A stretch of DNA of 64,000 nt from Sphingobacterium hungaricum (GCF_015210005.1 NZ_MU158697.1:434001-498000); one strand, 5' to 3'. Shown: positions 17,422-27,210, counted from the stretch's first letter. Translations and numbers: made by a program. The notes: a model not told the origin generated them from the sequence alone.

Positions 17422-17452
17422 AAAAAAAAGCGACCTAATTTTTAGGTCGCTT
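17422..17452 (-). terminator. Rho-independent terminator of trmB
   Basis: The minus-strand stem AAGCGACCTAA with TTAGGTCGCTT is followed by eight T. Confidence 0.88.
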
Positions 17453-17458
17453 GCTGAA

Positions 17459-18118
17459 TTAGTTTTTAGAATCAAATTTCCATTGCACATAATTGATGTT
17501 CTTATCATGCGCCAAATATTTCTTTTCGTAATATGTTTTGATGCTCAATACATCGTCGACCAAATCCGAGTGGTATAAGTCTGTGGTTTGCTTATTGATT
17601 GGCAAATTTTGCAATTCAATCTGTTCGATAGTGTAGGCATAAAAACCATCATTGTCAGTTTTCAAATGCATAATTCCATCTGGTTTTAAGATAAATTTAT
17701 AGCGTTCCAAAAATTTGGGACCTGTTAATCTTTTCTTTTCTCTGCTATCTTGAGGTTGCGGGTCTGGAAATGTAATCCATATTTCAGAAATTTCATTCTC
17801 ATCAAAAAACTCCAAAATATTTTCGATTTGAATACGCAAAAAACCCACATTTTCTATCCCGTCTTCTATCGCTGTTTTTGCTCCCCTCCAGATTCGGTTT
17901 CCTTTATAATCGATTCCCAAATAATTTATTTCAGGATTCAATTTTGCTAAATTCACCGTATATTCACCTTTGCCACAAGCCAATTCGAGAATTAATGGAT
18001 TTGAATTCCCAAAGAAATCTTTAACCCATTTCCCTTTATATGGCAAGCCATTTTCTTTTTGCAATACATTTTTGAAGGTTTCAATCTCCGCGAATTTTCT
18101 TAACTTATCCTTACCCAT
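17459..18118 (-). CDS. trmB: tRNA (guanine-N7)-methyltransferase
   Basis: Makes 7-methylguanosine at position 46 of tRNA using SAM. The 219-residue product has the SAM loop '[15 protein letters not shown]', '[15 protein letters not shown]' and the family signature '[12 protein letters not shown]', with '[12 protein letters not shown]' near the C-terminus. The frame continues upstream to 18211, but ATG 18118 ([11 protein letters not shown]) gives the normal family start. A TAnnTTTG box lies 17 nt before it (18136-18143), so the longer form would begin upstream of the promoter. Confidence 0.95.
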   Translation of the reverse strand: MGKDKLRKFAEIETFKNVLQKENGLPYKGKWVKDFFGNSNPLILELACGKGEYTVNLAKLNPEINYLGIDYKGNRIWRGAKTAIEDGIENVGFLRIQIENILEFFDENEISEIWITFPDPQPQDSREKKRLTGPKFLERYKFILKPDGIMHLKTDNDGFYAYTIEQIELQNLPINKQTTDLYHSDLVDDVLSIKTYYEKKYLAHDKNINYVQWKFDSKN

Positions 18119-18135
18119 AACGAAAAAATTTGTCG

Positions 18136-18143
18136 CAAAAATA
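18136..18143 (-). promoter_or_regulatory. Putative -7 box TATTTTTG of trmB
   Basis: Exact TAnnTTTG match on the minus strand in the 57-bp gap between the divergent trmB and fcl genes. Confidence 0.55.
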
Positions 18144-18147
18144 ACCT

Positions 18148-18155
18148 TATATTTG
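18148..18155 (+). promoter_or_regulatory. Putative -7 box TATATTTG of fcl
   Basis: Exact consensus on the plus strand, 20 nt before the GTG start; TTTG at 18129-18132 could be a -33 element but the 15-nt spacing is short. It lies back-to-back with the trmB box. Confidence 0.55.
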
Positions 18156-18175
18156 CAATATTCTATACAAAACAC

Positions 18176-19102
18176 GTGGAAAAAGACGCTAAAATATATA
18201 TTGCCGGACATCGAGGAATGGTGGGTTCCTCCATTTATCGTTTATTGGAAGAAAAAGGATTTACAAATCTCTTGGTTCGCACCTCTAAAGAATTAGATTT
18301 GCGCAATCAGCAGGATGTTTTTGAGTTTTTCGAAAAAGAAAAACCAGATTATGTTTTCCTTGCCGCCGCTAAAGTTGGAGGAATTGTAGCAAACAATACG
18401 TACCGAGCAGATTTTCTGTATGAAAATTTAGCCATTCAAAACAATGTTATTCATGCTTCGCATGTGAATGAGGTGAATAAGCTGATGTTTCTAGGCTCTA
18501 GCTGCATATATCCAAAATTGGCGCCACAGCCCTTGAAGGAAACGTATTTATTGACCGGAGAGTTGGAACCCACCAATGAACCTTACGCAATCGCTAAGAT
18601 TGCAGGGATCAAGATGTGCGAGTCATACCGCGATCAATACAATTCGCGTTTTATTTCAGTGATGCCTACGAATCTGTATGGAAAGAATGACAATTATCAT
18701 CCTCAAAACTCACACGTATTGCCAGCATTGATCAGTCGCTTCCATGAAGCGAAATTATCAGGAGCTTCTGAAGTGACGATTTGGGGTACGGGTACGCCAC
18801 TTCGCGAATTTTTATATGCGGATGATTTGGCTGAAGCTTGTCTTTTCTTGATGGAAAATTATGAGGAGAAAGAATTTGTAAATATTGGTACAGGCACCGA
18901 TATTTCAATTAAGGATTTGGCTACCTTAATCAAAGAAACGGTTGGATTTGAAGGCGAAATAAAATTCGATACATCAAAACCGGATGGTACGCCACGGAAA
19001 TTGATGGATGTTTCGAAGTTGTCAGAATTGGGCTGGAAATACAAAATCCCTTTAGAAAAAGGGATTCAGTTAGCTTATGAAGATTTTTTGAAAAATAATT
19101 AA
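18176..19102 (+). CDS. fcl: GDP-L-fucose synthase
   Basis: Epimerase-reductase that turns GDP-4-keto-6-deoxymannose into GDP-L-fucose with NADPH. The 308-residue product shows '[10 protein letters not shown]' (Rossmann loop), '[15 protein letters not shown]' (catalytic Ser and Cys), 'YAIAKIAG' (Tyr/Lys) and '[16 protein letters not shown]'. The start is GTG at 18176. The partner GDP-mannose 4,6-dehydratase is not in the window. A GDP-fucose supply fits with the polysaccharide genes 5 kb upstream, but the two sets are not contiguous. Confidence 0.95.
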   Translation: MEKDAKIYIAGHRGMVGSSIYRLLEEKGFTNLLVRTSKELDLRNQQDVFEFFEKEKPDYVFLAAAKVGGIVANNTYRADFLYENLAIQNNVIHASHVNEVNKLMFLGSSCIYPKLAPQPLKETYLLTGELEPTNEPYAIAKIAGIKMCESYRDQYNSRFISVMPTNLYGKNDNYHPQNSHVLPALISRFHEAKLSGASEVTIWGTGTPLREFLYADDLAEACLFLMENYEEKEFVNIGTGTDISIKDLATLIKETVGFEGEIKFDTSKPDGTPRKLMDVSKLSELGWKYKIPLEKGIQLAYEDFLKNN

Positions 19103-19659
19103 TCAATCTTGTCTTTAAGATTATCAAGGCCATGGCTAATTTTGTCATGGCTTTTTTGTATTCCATCATCGACTTTATCAAGACCTTTATGAACTTTGTC
19201 CTCCACTTCGTCAATGCCATCGATAATTTTTTTCTTTGCTTTCTTCTTTTTAGGACGAATGAAATCCGTTAGTTTAGAAAACAAATTGCCGACTTTATTT
19301 TGATTGACTTGACCGGCTGCAGTTTCGGAAGCCAAAAGAACAAGTCCTTTCTTAACCCATCCTGCATTTTTGAGAACAGTTCGGTTCAACACAAGAGGCA
19401 CTCCAAACTGTAATGTTTTGGTCAGCCAATCTGATTTTGAATTGCCAGAACCATCTTTATTTTTTGTCAGCGACACTAAATCTTTAACCAATCCAACACC
19501 GGGTATAGACGAAAACAGTGAGTTAGCGACGCGAACAGGTTTTTCAAGCTTTGCCTTTAATAAACCATATTGATTGCCTAAATAAGCCTCTTGTTCTTTT
19601 TGAACAAGGCTTAATCGAGCAATCTCTGACATTAAATCATCAATATTTTTTACTTTCAT
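19099..19659 (-). CDS. Uncharacterised protein in a YtxH/holin-like trio
   Basis: A 186-residue protein with no recognised domain. The N-terminal half begins with a helical segment ('[18 protein letters not shown]'). The middle has two moderately hydrophobic stretches around residues 50-62 and 88-115, and the C-terminal 55 residues are highly charged, with a Lys-rich patch ('[10 protein letters not shown]') and a coiled-coil-like tail of repeated '[23 protein letters not shown]'. Its 3' end overlaps that of fcl by 4 bases, and its start overlaps the preceding holin-like gene by 20 bases. It probably works with that membrane protein; the function is unknown. Confidence 0.75.
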   Translation of the reverse strand: MKVKNIDDLMSEIARLSLVQKEQEAYLGNQYGLLKAKLEKPVRVANSLFSSIPGVGLVKDLVSLTKNKDGSGNSKSDWLTKTLQFGVPLVLNRTVLKNAGWVKKGLVLLASETAAGQVNQNKVGNLFSKLTDFIRPKKKKAKKKIIDGIDEVEDKVHKGLDKVDDGIQKSHDKISHGLDNLKDKID

Positions 19660-20107
19660 TACTTTCCGCTTCTTCGTTATACAATTCGCTCTCTTTCTCC
19701 TTAACAGAATTTATGTCGTCCTCAACAGGTTGCTGTGATTCGTTAATATGATCTTCCTCTTCATCTAATTTTCCGAATATTTTACTGATTGTCAAATTCA
19801 TAAACTTCAATTCCAACTTAGGCTCGAAAGCTCGAATAATTAACAATATAATAACAAAAACACCCCCTGTAGTCAAGAAACCTAGGGAATAACTATCGAA
19901 AAGCTCACTAAAATAAAAGCCTAGAGCCATAGAAAAAAAGAAAACGATAAACAGTGTTAAGATTATTTTCGCTAAATCCAATATCAGCGCTCCTAATATT
20001 CGCGATGATTTTGCAATTGCACGTAACCGCAACAGTTCAATTCTTGTATCTACATATTCTTTCGCTTTATCAATTGTTCCTGAAAAAGAGAATTTTTGAT
20101 CTTCCAT
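19640..20107 (-). CDS. Phage-holin-like membrane protein (putative holin superfamily III type)
   Basis: A 155-residue protein with an N-terminal amphipathic helix ('AKEYVDTRIELLRLRAIA'). Two membrane segments follow at about residues 45-70 and 78-93, and the tail is strongly acidic. This is the layout of the holin-X/Phage_holin_3_6 family found chromosomally in many bacteria. There are no phage genes nearby, so a cell-envelope role is more likely than lysis. It is the middle member of a three-gene minus-strand set with a YtxH protein upstream. Confidence 0.82.
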   Translation of the reverse strand: MEDQKFSFSGTIDKAKEYVDTRIELLRLRAIAKSSRILGALILDLAKIILTLFIVFFFSMALGFYFSELFDSYSLGFLTTGGVFVIILLIIRAFEPKLELKFMNLTISKIFGKLDEEEDHINESQQPVEDDINSVKEKESELYNEEAESNESKKY

Positions 20108-20187
20108 GCATTTATAATTTTAATCAGGTTAATGAATAACTTGATTGGTTTGGTAAAAGGTATTTTAAGCCGGAGGCTTAATTAGAT

Positions 20188-20463
20188 TCATGCATGTTCT
20201 TCAATCTCGTCGTCAATTACCTCTTCGGCAATATGCAATTTCGATTTAACAACTGAAACCAATCTATCTTTTAGCTCCCCTAACTGGTCAAATTGTTCTT
20301 CCGCACGCTCTTTAATCGCGTCTGCCAAGTCACCCAAAGATTCATTCAGCTTATCACGTGTTTCTGATCCTTTATCAGGTGCAAATAATAATCCAATTAC
20401 AGCTCCTGCTGCTAATCCTGCTAACAATGCTGCTACAATTTTGCTGTTGTCATTCATTTTCAA
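20188..20463 (-). CDS. YtxH-domain small protein
   Basis: A 91-residue protein with one N-terminal membrane segment rich in Gly and Ala ('VAALLAGLAAGAVIGLLFAPDKGSETRDKL'), followed by a charged amphipathic helix; both are diagnostic of YtxH (gas-vesicle/general-stress related). Members are often stress-induced and associated with envelope proteins of unknown function. It is the first gene of the minus-strand trio; 80 nt separate it from the holin-like gene. Confidence 0.88.
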   Translation of the reverse strand: MKMNDNSKIVAALLAGLAAGAVIGLLFAPDKGSETRDKLNESLGDLADAIKERAEEQFDQLGELKDRLVSVVKSKLHIAEEVIDDEIEEHA

Positions 20464-20641
20464 TCAATTTTTAATTATTTGTAATGGCAATTATTTTATA
20501 AGATAACAATCAACTTTTCGAATCGTTTTAATAATTTTCAAATAAATTGCTATGCAACATAATTTACTTTTTTTTCCTGTAAAAACAAAAATTTTAAAAG
20601 TAATTTTTTAGCTTTATATAAGCTACCCATTGGAAATTAAC

Positions 20642-22180
20642 ATGTTAGTAAAAACTTACGCTAGCGCCGTTTTTGGAATAAATGCCACCACCATAACTGT
20701 TGAAGTTAATATTTCTACAGGGACGAAATATTATATCGTTGGTCTGCCGGACAACGCCATTAAGGAAAGTTTGCAACGCATCGAAACGGCTATTGTCAGT
20801 ATAAAGATGCGCATGCCACGACAAAAAATCGTTGTCAATATGGCTCCTGCTGACATCAGAAAAGAAGGCTCGGCTTATGATCTGTCTATTGCAATCGGCA
20901 TCTTAGCCGCATCAGGCCAATTGATTAATGATGAAATCTCGGATTACATTATTTTAGGAGAACTGTCATTGGACGGAACCATCCAGCCTATAAAAGGCGC
21001 ATTGCCAATTAGCATCCAAGCAAAAAAAGAAGGTTTCAAAGGAATCATTTTGCCTTCAGCGAATGCAAGAGAGGCTGCCATTGTTTCCAATCTAGCTATT
21101 TACGGAATTGATAGCTTAGCAGATGTTGTTCGATTTTTTGAATCAAAAGAAGATTTCCAACCGACGGTGGTTGATGTGAGACAGCAATTTATTCAAAGAA
21201 TGAATAATTATGATGTCGATTTTTCTGATGTCAAAGGACAGGAGAATATCAAACGAGCATTAGAAATCGCTGCTGCTGGAGGCCATAATGTTATTTTAAT
21301 AGGTCCTCCAGGCGCAGGTAAGACCATGCTGGCTAAAAGGTTGCCAACCATTTTACCTCCATTGACTATCGAGGAATCATTAGAGACCACAAAAATTCAT
21401 TCCGTTTCGGGACATCTTTCTGCCATGGATTCGCTGATGACAGTACGCCCCTTTCGTGCGCCGCATCATACGATTTCCAACGTTGCTTTAGTCGGAGGAG
21501 GAACAAATCCGCAGCCAGGAGAGATTTCTTTAGCGCACAATGGGGTTTTGTTTTTAGACGAACTGCCGGAGTTTCAGCGTGCGGTGCTTGAAGTCATGCG
21601 TCAGCCTCTTGAATCCAGATCGATTATGATTTCAAGAGCAAGGTTTTCAATAGAATACCCTGCTAGTTTTATGCTGATTGCGGCAATGAATCCTTGCCCC
21701 TGCGGTTATTATAACCATCCGGATAAAGAATGTATTTGTGGCACTGCGGTTGTTCAGCGTTACCTCAGTAAAATTTCAGGTCCTTTGCTTGACCGCATTG
21801 ACCTCCATGTGGAAGTTACTCCTGTTGAATTTAATGAACTAGCAAATTCAAGGGCTGCCGAAAAAAGTGAAGCCATTCGGAACCGCGTTATTCAAGCTCG
21901 AGGAATTCAAATCGAACGCTTTAAGAACAGCGTCGATATGTATTGCAATGCGCAGATGAATTCCTCCTTATTGAGAGAAGTCTGTCACATCGATGATCGA
22001 GGAAAGGAATTGCTCAAAAATGCGATGGAGCGCTTAAGCCTGTCAGCAAGGGCATACGACCGAATCCTAAAAGTCGCCAGAACAATTGCCGACATGGAGC
22101 AATCAGAAAACATTCAGAACAGCCATTTAGCCGAAGCCATTCATTTCCGAAGCTTAGACAGAGAAAACTGGGCTGGATAA
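20642..22180 (+). CDS. YifB/ComM-family magnesium-chelatase-like AAA+ ATPase
   Basis: A 512-residue ATPase: N-terminal ChlI-like domain ('[20 protein letters not shown]'), Walker A GPPGAGKT and Walker B 'LFLDELPEF'. A zinc-knuckle-like '[17 protein letters not shown]' segment and a C-terminal helical lid ('[19 protein letters not shown]') follow. ComM in Vibrio is a branch-migration helicase for natural transformation, and the family broadly acts in recombination. ATG 20642 gives the standard N-terminus; the in-frame TTG at 20630 is unlikely. The last ~100 bases are duplicated about 1.2 kb downstream. Confidence 0.95.
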   Translation: MLVKTYASAVFGINATTITVEVNISTGTKYYIVGLPDNAIKESLQRIETAIVSIKMRMPRQKIVVNMAPADIRKEGSAYDLSIAIGILAASGQLINDEISDYIILGELSLDGTIQPIKGALPISIQAKKEGFKGIILPSANAREAAIVSNLAIYGIDSLADVVRFFESKEDFQPTVVDVRQQFIQRMNNYDVDFSDVKGQENIKRALEIAAAGGHNVILIGPPGAGKTMLAKRLPTILPPLTIEESLETTKIHSVSGHLSAMDSLMTVRPFRAPHHTISNVALVGGGTNPQPGEISLAHNGVLFLDELPEFQRAVLEVMRQPLESRSIMISRARFSIEYPASFMLIAAMNPCPCGYYNHPDKECICGTAVVQRYLSKISGPLLDRIDLHVEVTPVEFNELANSRAAEKSEAIRNRVIQARGIQIERFKNSVDMYCNAQMNSSLLREVCHIDDRGKELLKNAMERLSLSARAYDRILKVARTIADMEQSENIQNSHLAEAIHFRSLDRENWAG

Positions 22181-22212
22181 GAATTAAAATTGATCGATTA
22201 AATGACGGATAA
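22079..22212 (+). repeat. Duplication copy A: yifB 3' end plus remnant of the rhomboid 3' end
   Basis: This segment matches 23275-23407 at roughly 80% identity with one gap. It contains the true yifB C-terminus and stop. Read on the minus strand just beyond, it has the last codons of the rhomboid gene (IRHLIDQF-stop), although the intact rhomboid gene lies 1.2 kb away. It is the left boundary of an inserted flavin-reductase segment. Confidence 0.85.
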
Positions 22213-22386
22213 ATGGCGGATACATTATGATCATATAAAATGTAATACGAAAATTTCTGTCATTCTATATCTGAACTCCGTTATTTTGGTATTTGTTGAC
22301 TGGCAAGTGTTTGCAAGCAGAAATTACACAATTTGTTCGCTCTTGCATACTTTTTTTATCTTTATATGAAGTTAACAGAAATTTGA

Positions 22387-23275
22387 ATGAGTCTAAAAAC
22401 TATTGATGCGTCATCTTTAACATCGGCAGAAATTCAGGGATTTTTGCACTATGCCATTGCACCTAGACCAATCTGTTTTGCGTCCACCATAGATAAAAAC
22501 GGCAAGGTTAATTTAAGCCCGTTTAGTTTTTTTAATGTGTTTAGTATCAATCCACCCATATGCGTCTTTTCGGTGACAAGCAGGGCGCGTGATAACAGCA
22601 GGAAGCATACACGTTCTAGAAGTACCTGAATGTGTTATTAATATTGTGAACTATGAAATGGTTCAACAGACCTATTTAACTAGTGCTGATTATCCAAAAG
22701 GAGTGAATGAGTTTATGAAAGCTGGATTTACAGAATTGGCTTCAGAGACTGTGAAACCACCAAGGGTAGCCGAATCACACGTTCAATTGGAATGTGTAGT
22801 AAATGATGTGATTTCGTTAGGAAAAAACGGAGGATCTGGCAATTTGGTAATTGCGGAGGTGAAACTGGTTCATATCAATGAAGGTATTTTGGATGATAAT
22901 GGTCAAATAGACCCTCATAAAATAGATCTGGTAGCTCGATTAGGCGGTGATTGGTATTGTAGAGTAACCAAAGATAATTTATTTAAAATCGCCAAACCTT
23001 CAGATTTCGCTGGAATGGGCATCGGTATAGATGCTTTTCCTGAAGCGGTCAAAAACTCTAACGTATTAACAGGGAATAATTTGGGATTATTGGCGCTTGT
23101 TAAAACTCTTCCGTCCGATGAGGAAGTAGAAGCTTTTAGCAAAACTGAAGAAATGAAAGAATTACTTGACTTCAGCATCGACACCGATAATCGAATCTTG
23201 CGCTTGCATTTAAAAGCAAAGGAATTTTTAGATAATGGTTTTGTTGTGGAAGCGTGGAAAGTATTGCTGATATAA
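22387..23275 (+). pseudogene. Flavin-reductase-like domain protein, frameshifted
   Basis: Two overlapping frames make one gene. Residues from 22387 ('IAPRPICFASTIDKNGKVNLSPFSFFNVFSINPP') are the N-terminus of a flavin reductase-like (FMN-binding split barrel) protein. The second frame, from about 22610 to 23275, gives the rest ('HVLEVPECVINIVNYE', 'AESHVQLECVVNDVI', 'ILDDNGQIDPHKIDLVARLGGDWYCR'). The shift lies near 22605-22615, right after 'RDNSRKHT'. Compared with the family's 'KHTLxNVLE', about two residues are missing, which an 8-nt deletion would explain. Relatives bind FMN and reduce flavin or related substrates. The rest of both frames is intact, so the loss is recent, or it is a sequencing error. 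It is bracketed by the duplicated yifB-rhomboid junction. Confidence 0.85.
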
Positions 23276-23407
23276 GAACAATCCTGATATGGACCAATCA
23301 GAAAATATTCAGAATAACCATTTAGCCGAAGCCATTCATTTCCGACGCTTATACCGAGAAAATTGAGCTAGCTAAACCTTAAAACTGATCAATAAAATGA
23401 CGGATAA
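23275..23407 (+). repeat. Duplication copy B: remnant of yifB 3' end plus true rhomboid 3' end
   Basis: Begins at the last base of the flavin-reductase stop codon. It still reads in frame as the YifB C-terminus ('[21 protein letters not shown]'), ending at a TGA where yifB has TGG, and runs into the genuine 3' end of the rhomboid gene. Many differences from copy A are third-position changes, as expected if one copy came from a related strain. Confidence 0.85.
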
Positions 23408-24008
23408 CCCAAGGGTACATCAAAATCGTTAACAGTAAACCAGTCAATGCTCCAAATAAATGCGCATCATGATTAATGTTATCCTGTGCTTTCTTAGATG
23501 CCCAGATACAATAGCCTAGATATAAAAATGCAAACAGATACGCAGGCATTGGAATCGCCATAAAGATGCGCAATTCTGCTTTTGGGTTGAACAAAATATA
23601 GCTAAATAACACAGCACTCACCGCACCGGATGCGCCAAGGCTATGGTATCCGTAATTATTTTTTTCTTTCAGAATCGTTGGAATGTCGCTTAATATCAAA
23701 CCAACTATATAAATAATTGCAAAGTATAAATGTCCTAATCCACCACTAAGGCCTACCATCAAGGCTTCTAAAGCAAACCCAAAATAATAGAATGTAATCA
23801 TGTTAAATAACAAATGCATCCAATCCTGATGGATCAATCCACTTGTAAAAATCATGTAAGCTTTTGATTTATCGCGATAGATGCTGTAGGGGTGCAACAT
23901 CAATTTTCCGTACCATTCAGGATTAGAAAAAACGTATATACTTATCCCTATCGTAAGCGCAAAAATAACACTAGCTACAGGTGTAACGATTAAGTAGTCT
24001 ATTAGCAT
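23379..24008 (-). CDS. Rhomboid-family intramembrane serine protease
   Basis: A 209-residue, six-helix membrane protease. Catalytic serine motif GASGAVSAVLF (Ser near residue 129), helix-2 motif 'HQDWMHLLFNMITFYYFG' with the conserved His and Asn, and the catalytic His in 'HDAHLFGALTG'. Cleaves substrates within the membrane; the targets are unknown. It overlaps nothing but begins 3 nt downstream of the LUD-domain gene in the same direction, so ftsH, LUD and rhomboid form a run. Its 3' end is duplicated at 22.2 kb. Confidence 0.93.
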   Translation of the reverse strand: MLIDYLIVTPVASVIFALTIGISIYVFSNPEWYGKLMLHPYSIYRDKSKAYMIFTSGLIHQDWMHLLFNMITFYYFGFALEALMVGLSGGLGHLYFAIIYIVGLILSDIPTILKEKNNYGYHSLGASGAVSAVLFSYILFNPKAELRIFMAIPMPAYLFAFLYLGYCIWASKKAQDNINHDAHLFGALTGLLLTILMYPWVIRHFIDQF

Positions 24009-24011
24009 AAA

Positions 24012-24659
24012 TTAAAATCTATCTTCGATTAAAAATACAAAAAGTTGTTTCGGACCATGCGCACCAAGCACTAGCTTTTTCTCAATATCAGCCGTGCGGC
24101 TTGGCCCTGTTATGGTTGTGACCATCGTTGGGATATTGGCGCCATAACGCTCTTTGATCGCATTCATTCCATGCTTGATATCCATCGTTAACTGCGAAGC
24201 TTTCGCCAATACAATATGAACTGGAGGATAAATACTCAGCCTTCTTCCCGATGCGTTCCCATTGCTTAGCAAGATACTGCCGTTACGCGCCAAAAGACAT
24301 TCACAGCCCGTAATCCCTGCCTCTGCCTGTTCAAAATCTTCACCATTCGCCAAAAACGGAAAACCATAGTGGTTCAGCAAAGATTGGATAGACGATTCCC
24401 AAACATGAATTTTGGAAATTTTTAGTTTCTCAACAAGAATGATTAGGTTTTCAACCAACGAAATTTCTCCATCGCAATACACAAATTGTCCTCCCGTAGC
24501 GATAAACTCGCGAGCGAAAGTAACATCCAACGGATCTTCTTCATCAAAATACAATTGTGAATCTTCAAAATCAGGATGAGGATTCTCTTTTTTTTGAAGC
24601 AATGCCTGTCGAATTTTTTTGAGCATCTGCTCTTTCGATGTTGTATTTCTAATATTCAT
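24012..24659 (-). CDS. LUD-domain protein (LutC/YkgG-like)
   Basis: About 215 residues of the LUD family ('FIATGGQFVYCDGE', 'AGITGCECLLARNGSILLSNG', 'GPSRTADIEKKLVLGAHGPK', the last being the family signature). LutC is part of the LutABC lactate-oxidation complex, but LutA and LutB are not here; orphan LUD genes next to ftsH are common in Bacteroidota and have no proven role. In-frame ATGs exist at 24659, 24665 and 24701. The last lies inside the ftsH terminator hairpin, so a start at 24659 or 24665 is preferred. Confidence 0.88.
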   Translation of the reverse strand: MNIRNTTSKEQMLKKIRQALLQKKENPHPDFEDSQLYFDEEDPLDVTFAREFIATGGQFVYCDGEISLVENLIILVEKLKISKIHVWESSIQSLLNHYGFPFLANGEDFEQAEAGITGCECLLARNGSILLSNGNASGRRLSIYPPVHIVLAKASQLTMDIKHGMNAIKERYGANIPTMVTTITGPSRTADIEKKLVLGAHGPKQLFVFLIEDRF

Positions 24660-24671
24660 ATGCATCAAAAC

Positions 24672-24699
24672 GAAAAAATCCCCCGCAGAGGATTTTTTC
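24672..24699 (-). terminator. Hairpin terminator or attenuator between ftsH and the LUD gene
   Basis: Minus-strand stem GAAAAAATCC with GGATTTTTTC and an 8-nt loop, ending in T. It lies 13 bases past the ftsH stop, so the downstream LUD-rhomboid pair depends on read-through or its own promoter. Confidence 0.75.
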
Positions 24700-24712
24700 A
24701 TTTAAAATTATG

Positions 24713-26746
24713 TTATTTATTTTCGTCCGATCCCTCAGCACTAGATGGGTTCGCCGCATTTTCAATCGAATAGCTTTCATCTGGAACAGCCTCAGCTAAC
24801 AACTCCGTGTTCTCTGCATCGAAAGGACGCTTACCGAAAATCTGTTCTAAATCTTCTTTGAAGATAACCTCCGAAGTCAATAATTTGTTCGCCAATTTAT
24901 CCAGATTCTCTCTGTTATCATTCAGAATCTGTAAAGCTCTCGCATATTGCTCCTCGATGATTTTACTTGCTTCTTCATCGATGATGCGAGCCGTCGTTTC
25001 AGAATAAGGTTTTGTAAAGGATTCTTGTCCTCTGGAATCATAGTACGAAATATTTCCTACTTTATCATTCAAACCGTACATAGAAACCATTGCATAAGCT
25101 TGTTTCGTTACTTTTTCTAAATCACTCAACGCACCTGTGCTGATCTTTCCAAAAGCAATTTTCTCTGCCGCTCTACCGCCTAAAGCCGAACACATTTCAT
25201 CTAAGATCTGCTCTGTAGTTGTAATGCTTCTTTCTTCTGGCAAGTACCATGCAGCGCCAAGAGAATTCCCTCTAGGAACAATAGTCACTTTCACCAATGG
25301 ATGCGCATGGCGCAATAACCAAGATACGGTCGCATGACCAGCCTCGTGAAAGGCAATCGCTTGCTTTTCCTCAACAGTAATAATTTTATTTTTCTTCTCA
25401 AGACCACCGATAATTCGATCGACAGCATCTAGAAAATCTTGCTTAATAACAGATTCATGTCCATTTCTAGCGGCGATCAAGGCTGCTTCATTACAAAGAT
25501 TTGCAATATCAGCACCCGAAAATCCTGGCGTTTGTCTCGCTAAGAAATTCACGTCGATTCCAGCTTCAATTTTAATCGGTTTCAAGTGAACTGCAAAAAT
25601 CTCTTTACGTTCGTTGATATCTGGCATATCCACATAGATCTGTCTGTCAAAACGTCCTGGACGCAATAAAGCATGATCCAATACATCTGCACGGTTAGTA
25701 GCTGCCATAATAATGATACCTGAATCCGTACCAAAACCATCCATTTCTACCAGCAATTGATTTAATGTATTTTCGCGCTCATCGTTTCCGCCCATCATAT
25801 TGCCTTTTCCTCTGGCTCTACCAATCGCATCTATCTCATCAATGAAAATGATACATGGCGCTTTGTCTTTAGCTTGTTTGAATAAGTCGCGAACACGAGA
25901 AGCTCCCACACCCACGAACATTTCAACAAAATCAGAACCTGATAAAGAGAAAAATGGAACTTGTGCCTCACCTGCAACGGCTTTTGCCAATAATGTTTTA
26001 CCTGTACCCGGAGAACCAACTAATAAAGCTCCTTTAGGAATTTTACCTCCAAGATTTGTGTATTTTTTAGGATTTTTCAAGAAATCTACAATTTCCATAA
26101 CCTCTTGCTTCGCTTCCGTCAATCCAGCAACATCATTGAACGTTACGTTGATTTGAGATTCTTTATCGAATAAGGTCGCTTTTGATTTACCAATATTGAA
26201 CAACGCGCCACTTCCGCCTCCTGCACCGCCACTCATTCTGCGCATCAGGAAAATCCAGATGACCACAATAATTAACAATGGAAGCATAAACGAAATAAAC
26301 CAGCCTGTCCAAGGATTAGAACGGTCTTCATACGATACGGCGACGCGCGCTTGGGATTGTCCCAAACTATCTTGTGAAGCTGTCAATTTTTTCTCTAAGA
26401 TTTCTGCAGAAGGTTCTGTGAAACGATATTGAGGACCAGAATTCGGAGATAGGCTTAAAGAGTTTGAGCTTGGAGCGACCTCTTTGTATTTATCTTCCTC
26501 TAATTTATCTTTCTTAATATAGACTTCGACGTCCACTAAATCATTGCTTTTGTAAGCAACTAATTTATCGACATCACCTGGAATCAACATTTTAGTTTCG
26601 AACTCATTGTACGAAATCTTCTTTGTGGGTTCGCTGCTAAAAATATATTGTAAACCAAAAAAACCAACGATCATGGCGATCCATAACCAAATCATGTTGA
26701 ATTTTGGTGGCATTGGTGTAATTTTTTTACTAGGAATTTTCTTCAT
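24713..26746 (-). CDS. ftsH: ATP-dependent zinc metalloprotease FtsH
   Basis: A 677-residue membrane-bound AAA+ protease for quality control of membrane and regulatory proteins. Membrane segments at about 18-36 and 149-168 enclose a periplasmic domain. Walker A is GSPGTGKT (244-251), Walker B 'IIFIDEID' (299-306), the arginine-finger region '[12 protein letters not shown]' lies at about 360-371, and the zinc motif is HEAGH (467-471). The C-terminal tail is acidic. It lies 41 bases downstream of rsfS in the same direction, the usual Bacteroidota order. Confidence 0.98.
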   Translation of the reverse strand: MKKIPSKKITPMPPKFNMIWLWIAMIVGFFGLQYIFSSEPTKKISYNEFETKMLIPGDVDKLVAYKSNDLVDVEVYIKKDKLEEDKYKEVAPSSNSLSLSPNSGPQYRFTEPSAEILEKKLTASQDSLGQSQARVAVSYEDRSNPWTGWFISFMLPLLIIVVIWIFLMRRMSGGAGGGSGALFNIGKSKATLFDKESQINVTFNDVAGLTEAKQEVMEIVDFLKNPKKYTNLGGKIPKGALLVGSPGTGKTLLAKAVAGEAQVPFFSLSGSDFVEMFVGVGASRVRDLFKQAKDKAPCIIFIDEIDAIGRARGKGNMMGGNDERENTLNQLLVEMDGFGTDSGIIIMAATNRADVLDHALLRPGRFDRQIYVDMPDINERKEIFAVHLKPIKIEAGIDVNFLARQTPGFSGADIANLCNEAALIAARNGHESVIKQDFLDAVDRIIGGLEKKNKIITVEEKQAIAFHEAGHATVSWLLRHAHPLVKVTIVPRGNSLGAAWYLPEERSITTTEQILDEMCSALGGRAAEKIAFGKISTGALSDLEKVTKQAYAMVSMYGLNDKVGNISYYDSRGQESFTKPYSETTARIIDEEASKIIEEQYARALQILNDNRENLDKLANKLLTSEVIFKEDLEQIFGKRPFDAENTELLAEAVPDESYSIENAANPSSAEGSDENK

Positions 26747-26787
26747 TATATCTTGATAAAATCGTGATTATTTTTTTGGTTGACTAA

Positions 26788-27162
26788 TTAAGCGCTTTGA
26801 TAAGATTGAACATTCGCATCTCCCCAAAGATCTTCAATGCGGTAATGGCTGCGCTTATCGGTTTTAAAAATATGGACAACTACATCGACAAAGTCAAGAA
26901 GAATCCATTCGCCATTCGCATGGCCTTCTTTATGCCAGGGGTCTTGACCGAACACTTTATATACTTCTTCTTCTATGCTTTTGGCAATGGCGTTGATTTG
27001 CGTGTTGGAGTCCGCATGACAAATAACAAAAAAATCTGACAAGGTTCTATTAATCTCTCGCATATCCAACCGCACAATTTCATTTCCCTTTTTTTCCTGC
27101 ATTCCATAAACAACTACCTCAGCTAATTTCTCGGACAATTCAGATTTTGTATTTTTACTCAT
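26788..27162 (-). CDS. rsfS: Ribosome silencing factor RsfS
   Basis: A 124-residue RsfS/Iojap protein, which binds uL14 on the large ribosomal subunit and blocks subunit joining when nutrients are low. Diagnostic are 'ISDFFVI'-type 'LSDFFVICHADSNTQINAIA' and 'GWILLDFVDVVVHIF' (here 'EWILLDFVDVVVHIFK'), with the C-terminal 'YRIEDLWGDA'. Heads the rsfS-ftsH run and is divergent from birA across a 48-bp gap. Confidence 0.97.
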   Translation of the reverse strand: MSKNTKSELSEKLAEVVVYGMQEKKGNEIVRLDMREINRTLSDFFVICHADSNTQINAIAKSIEEEVYKVFGQDPWHKEGHANGEWILLDFVDVVVHIFKTDKRSHYRIEDLWGDANVQSYQSA

Positions 27163-27210
27163 TAAAAGTATTCTATTTTTGATTTATTCTTAACGTTATA
27201 AATTTTACTC

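Noticed and set aside
18119-18211. Longer N-terminus for TrmB
   Set aside because: It would start upstream of the -7 box and adds hydrophobic sequence not found in the family.
19640-20107. Prophage remnant because of the holin-like gene
   Set aside because: No integrase, lysin, capsid or tail genes around it; this holin-like family is widespread on chromosomes.
22079-23407. Insertion sequence or composite transposon around the flavin reductase gene
   Set aside because: No transposase, terminal inverted repeats or short target duplication; the flanking duplication is host coding sequence on both sides.
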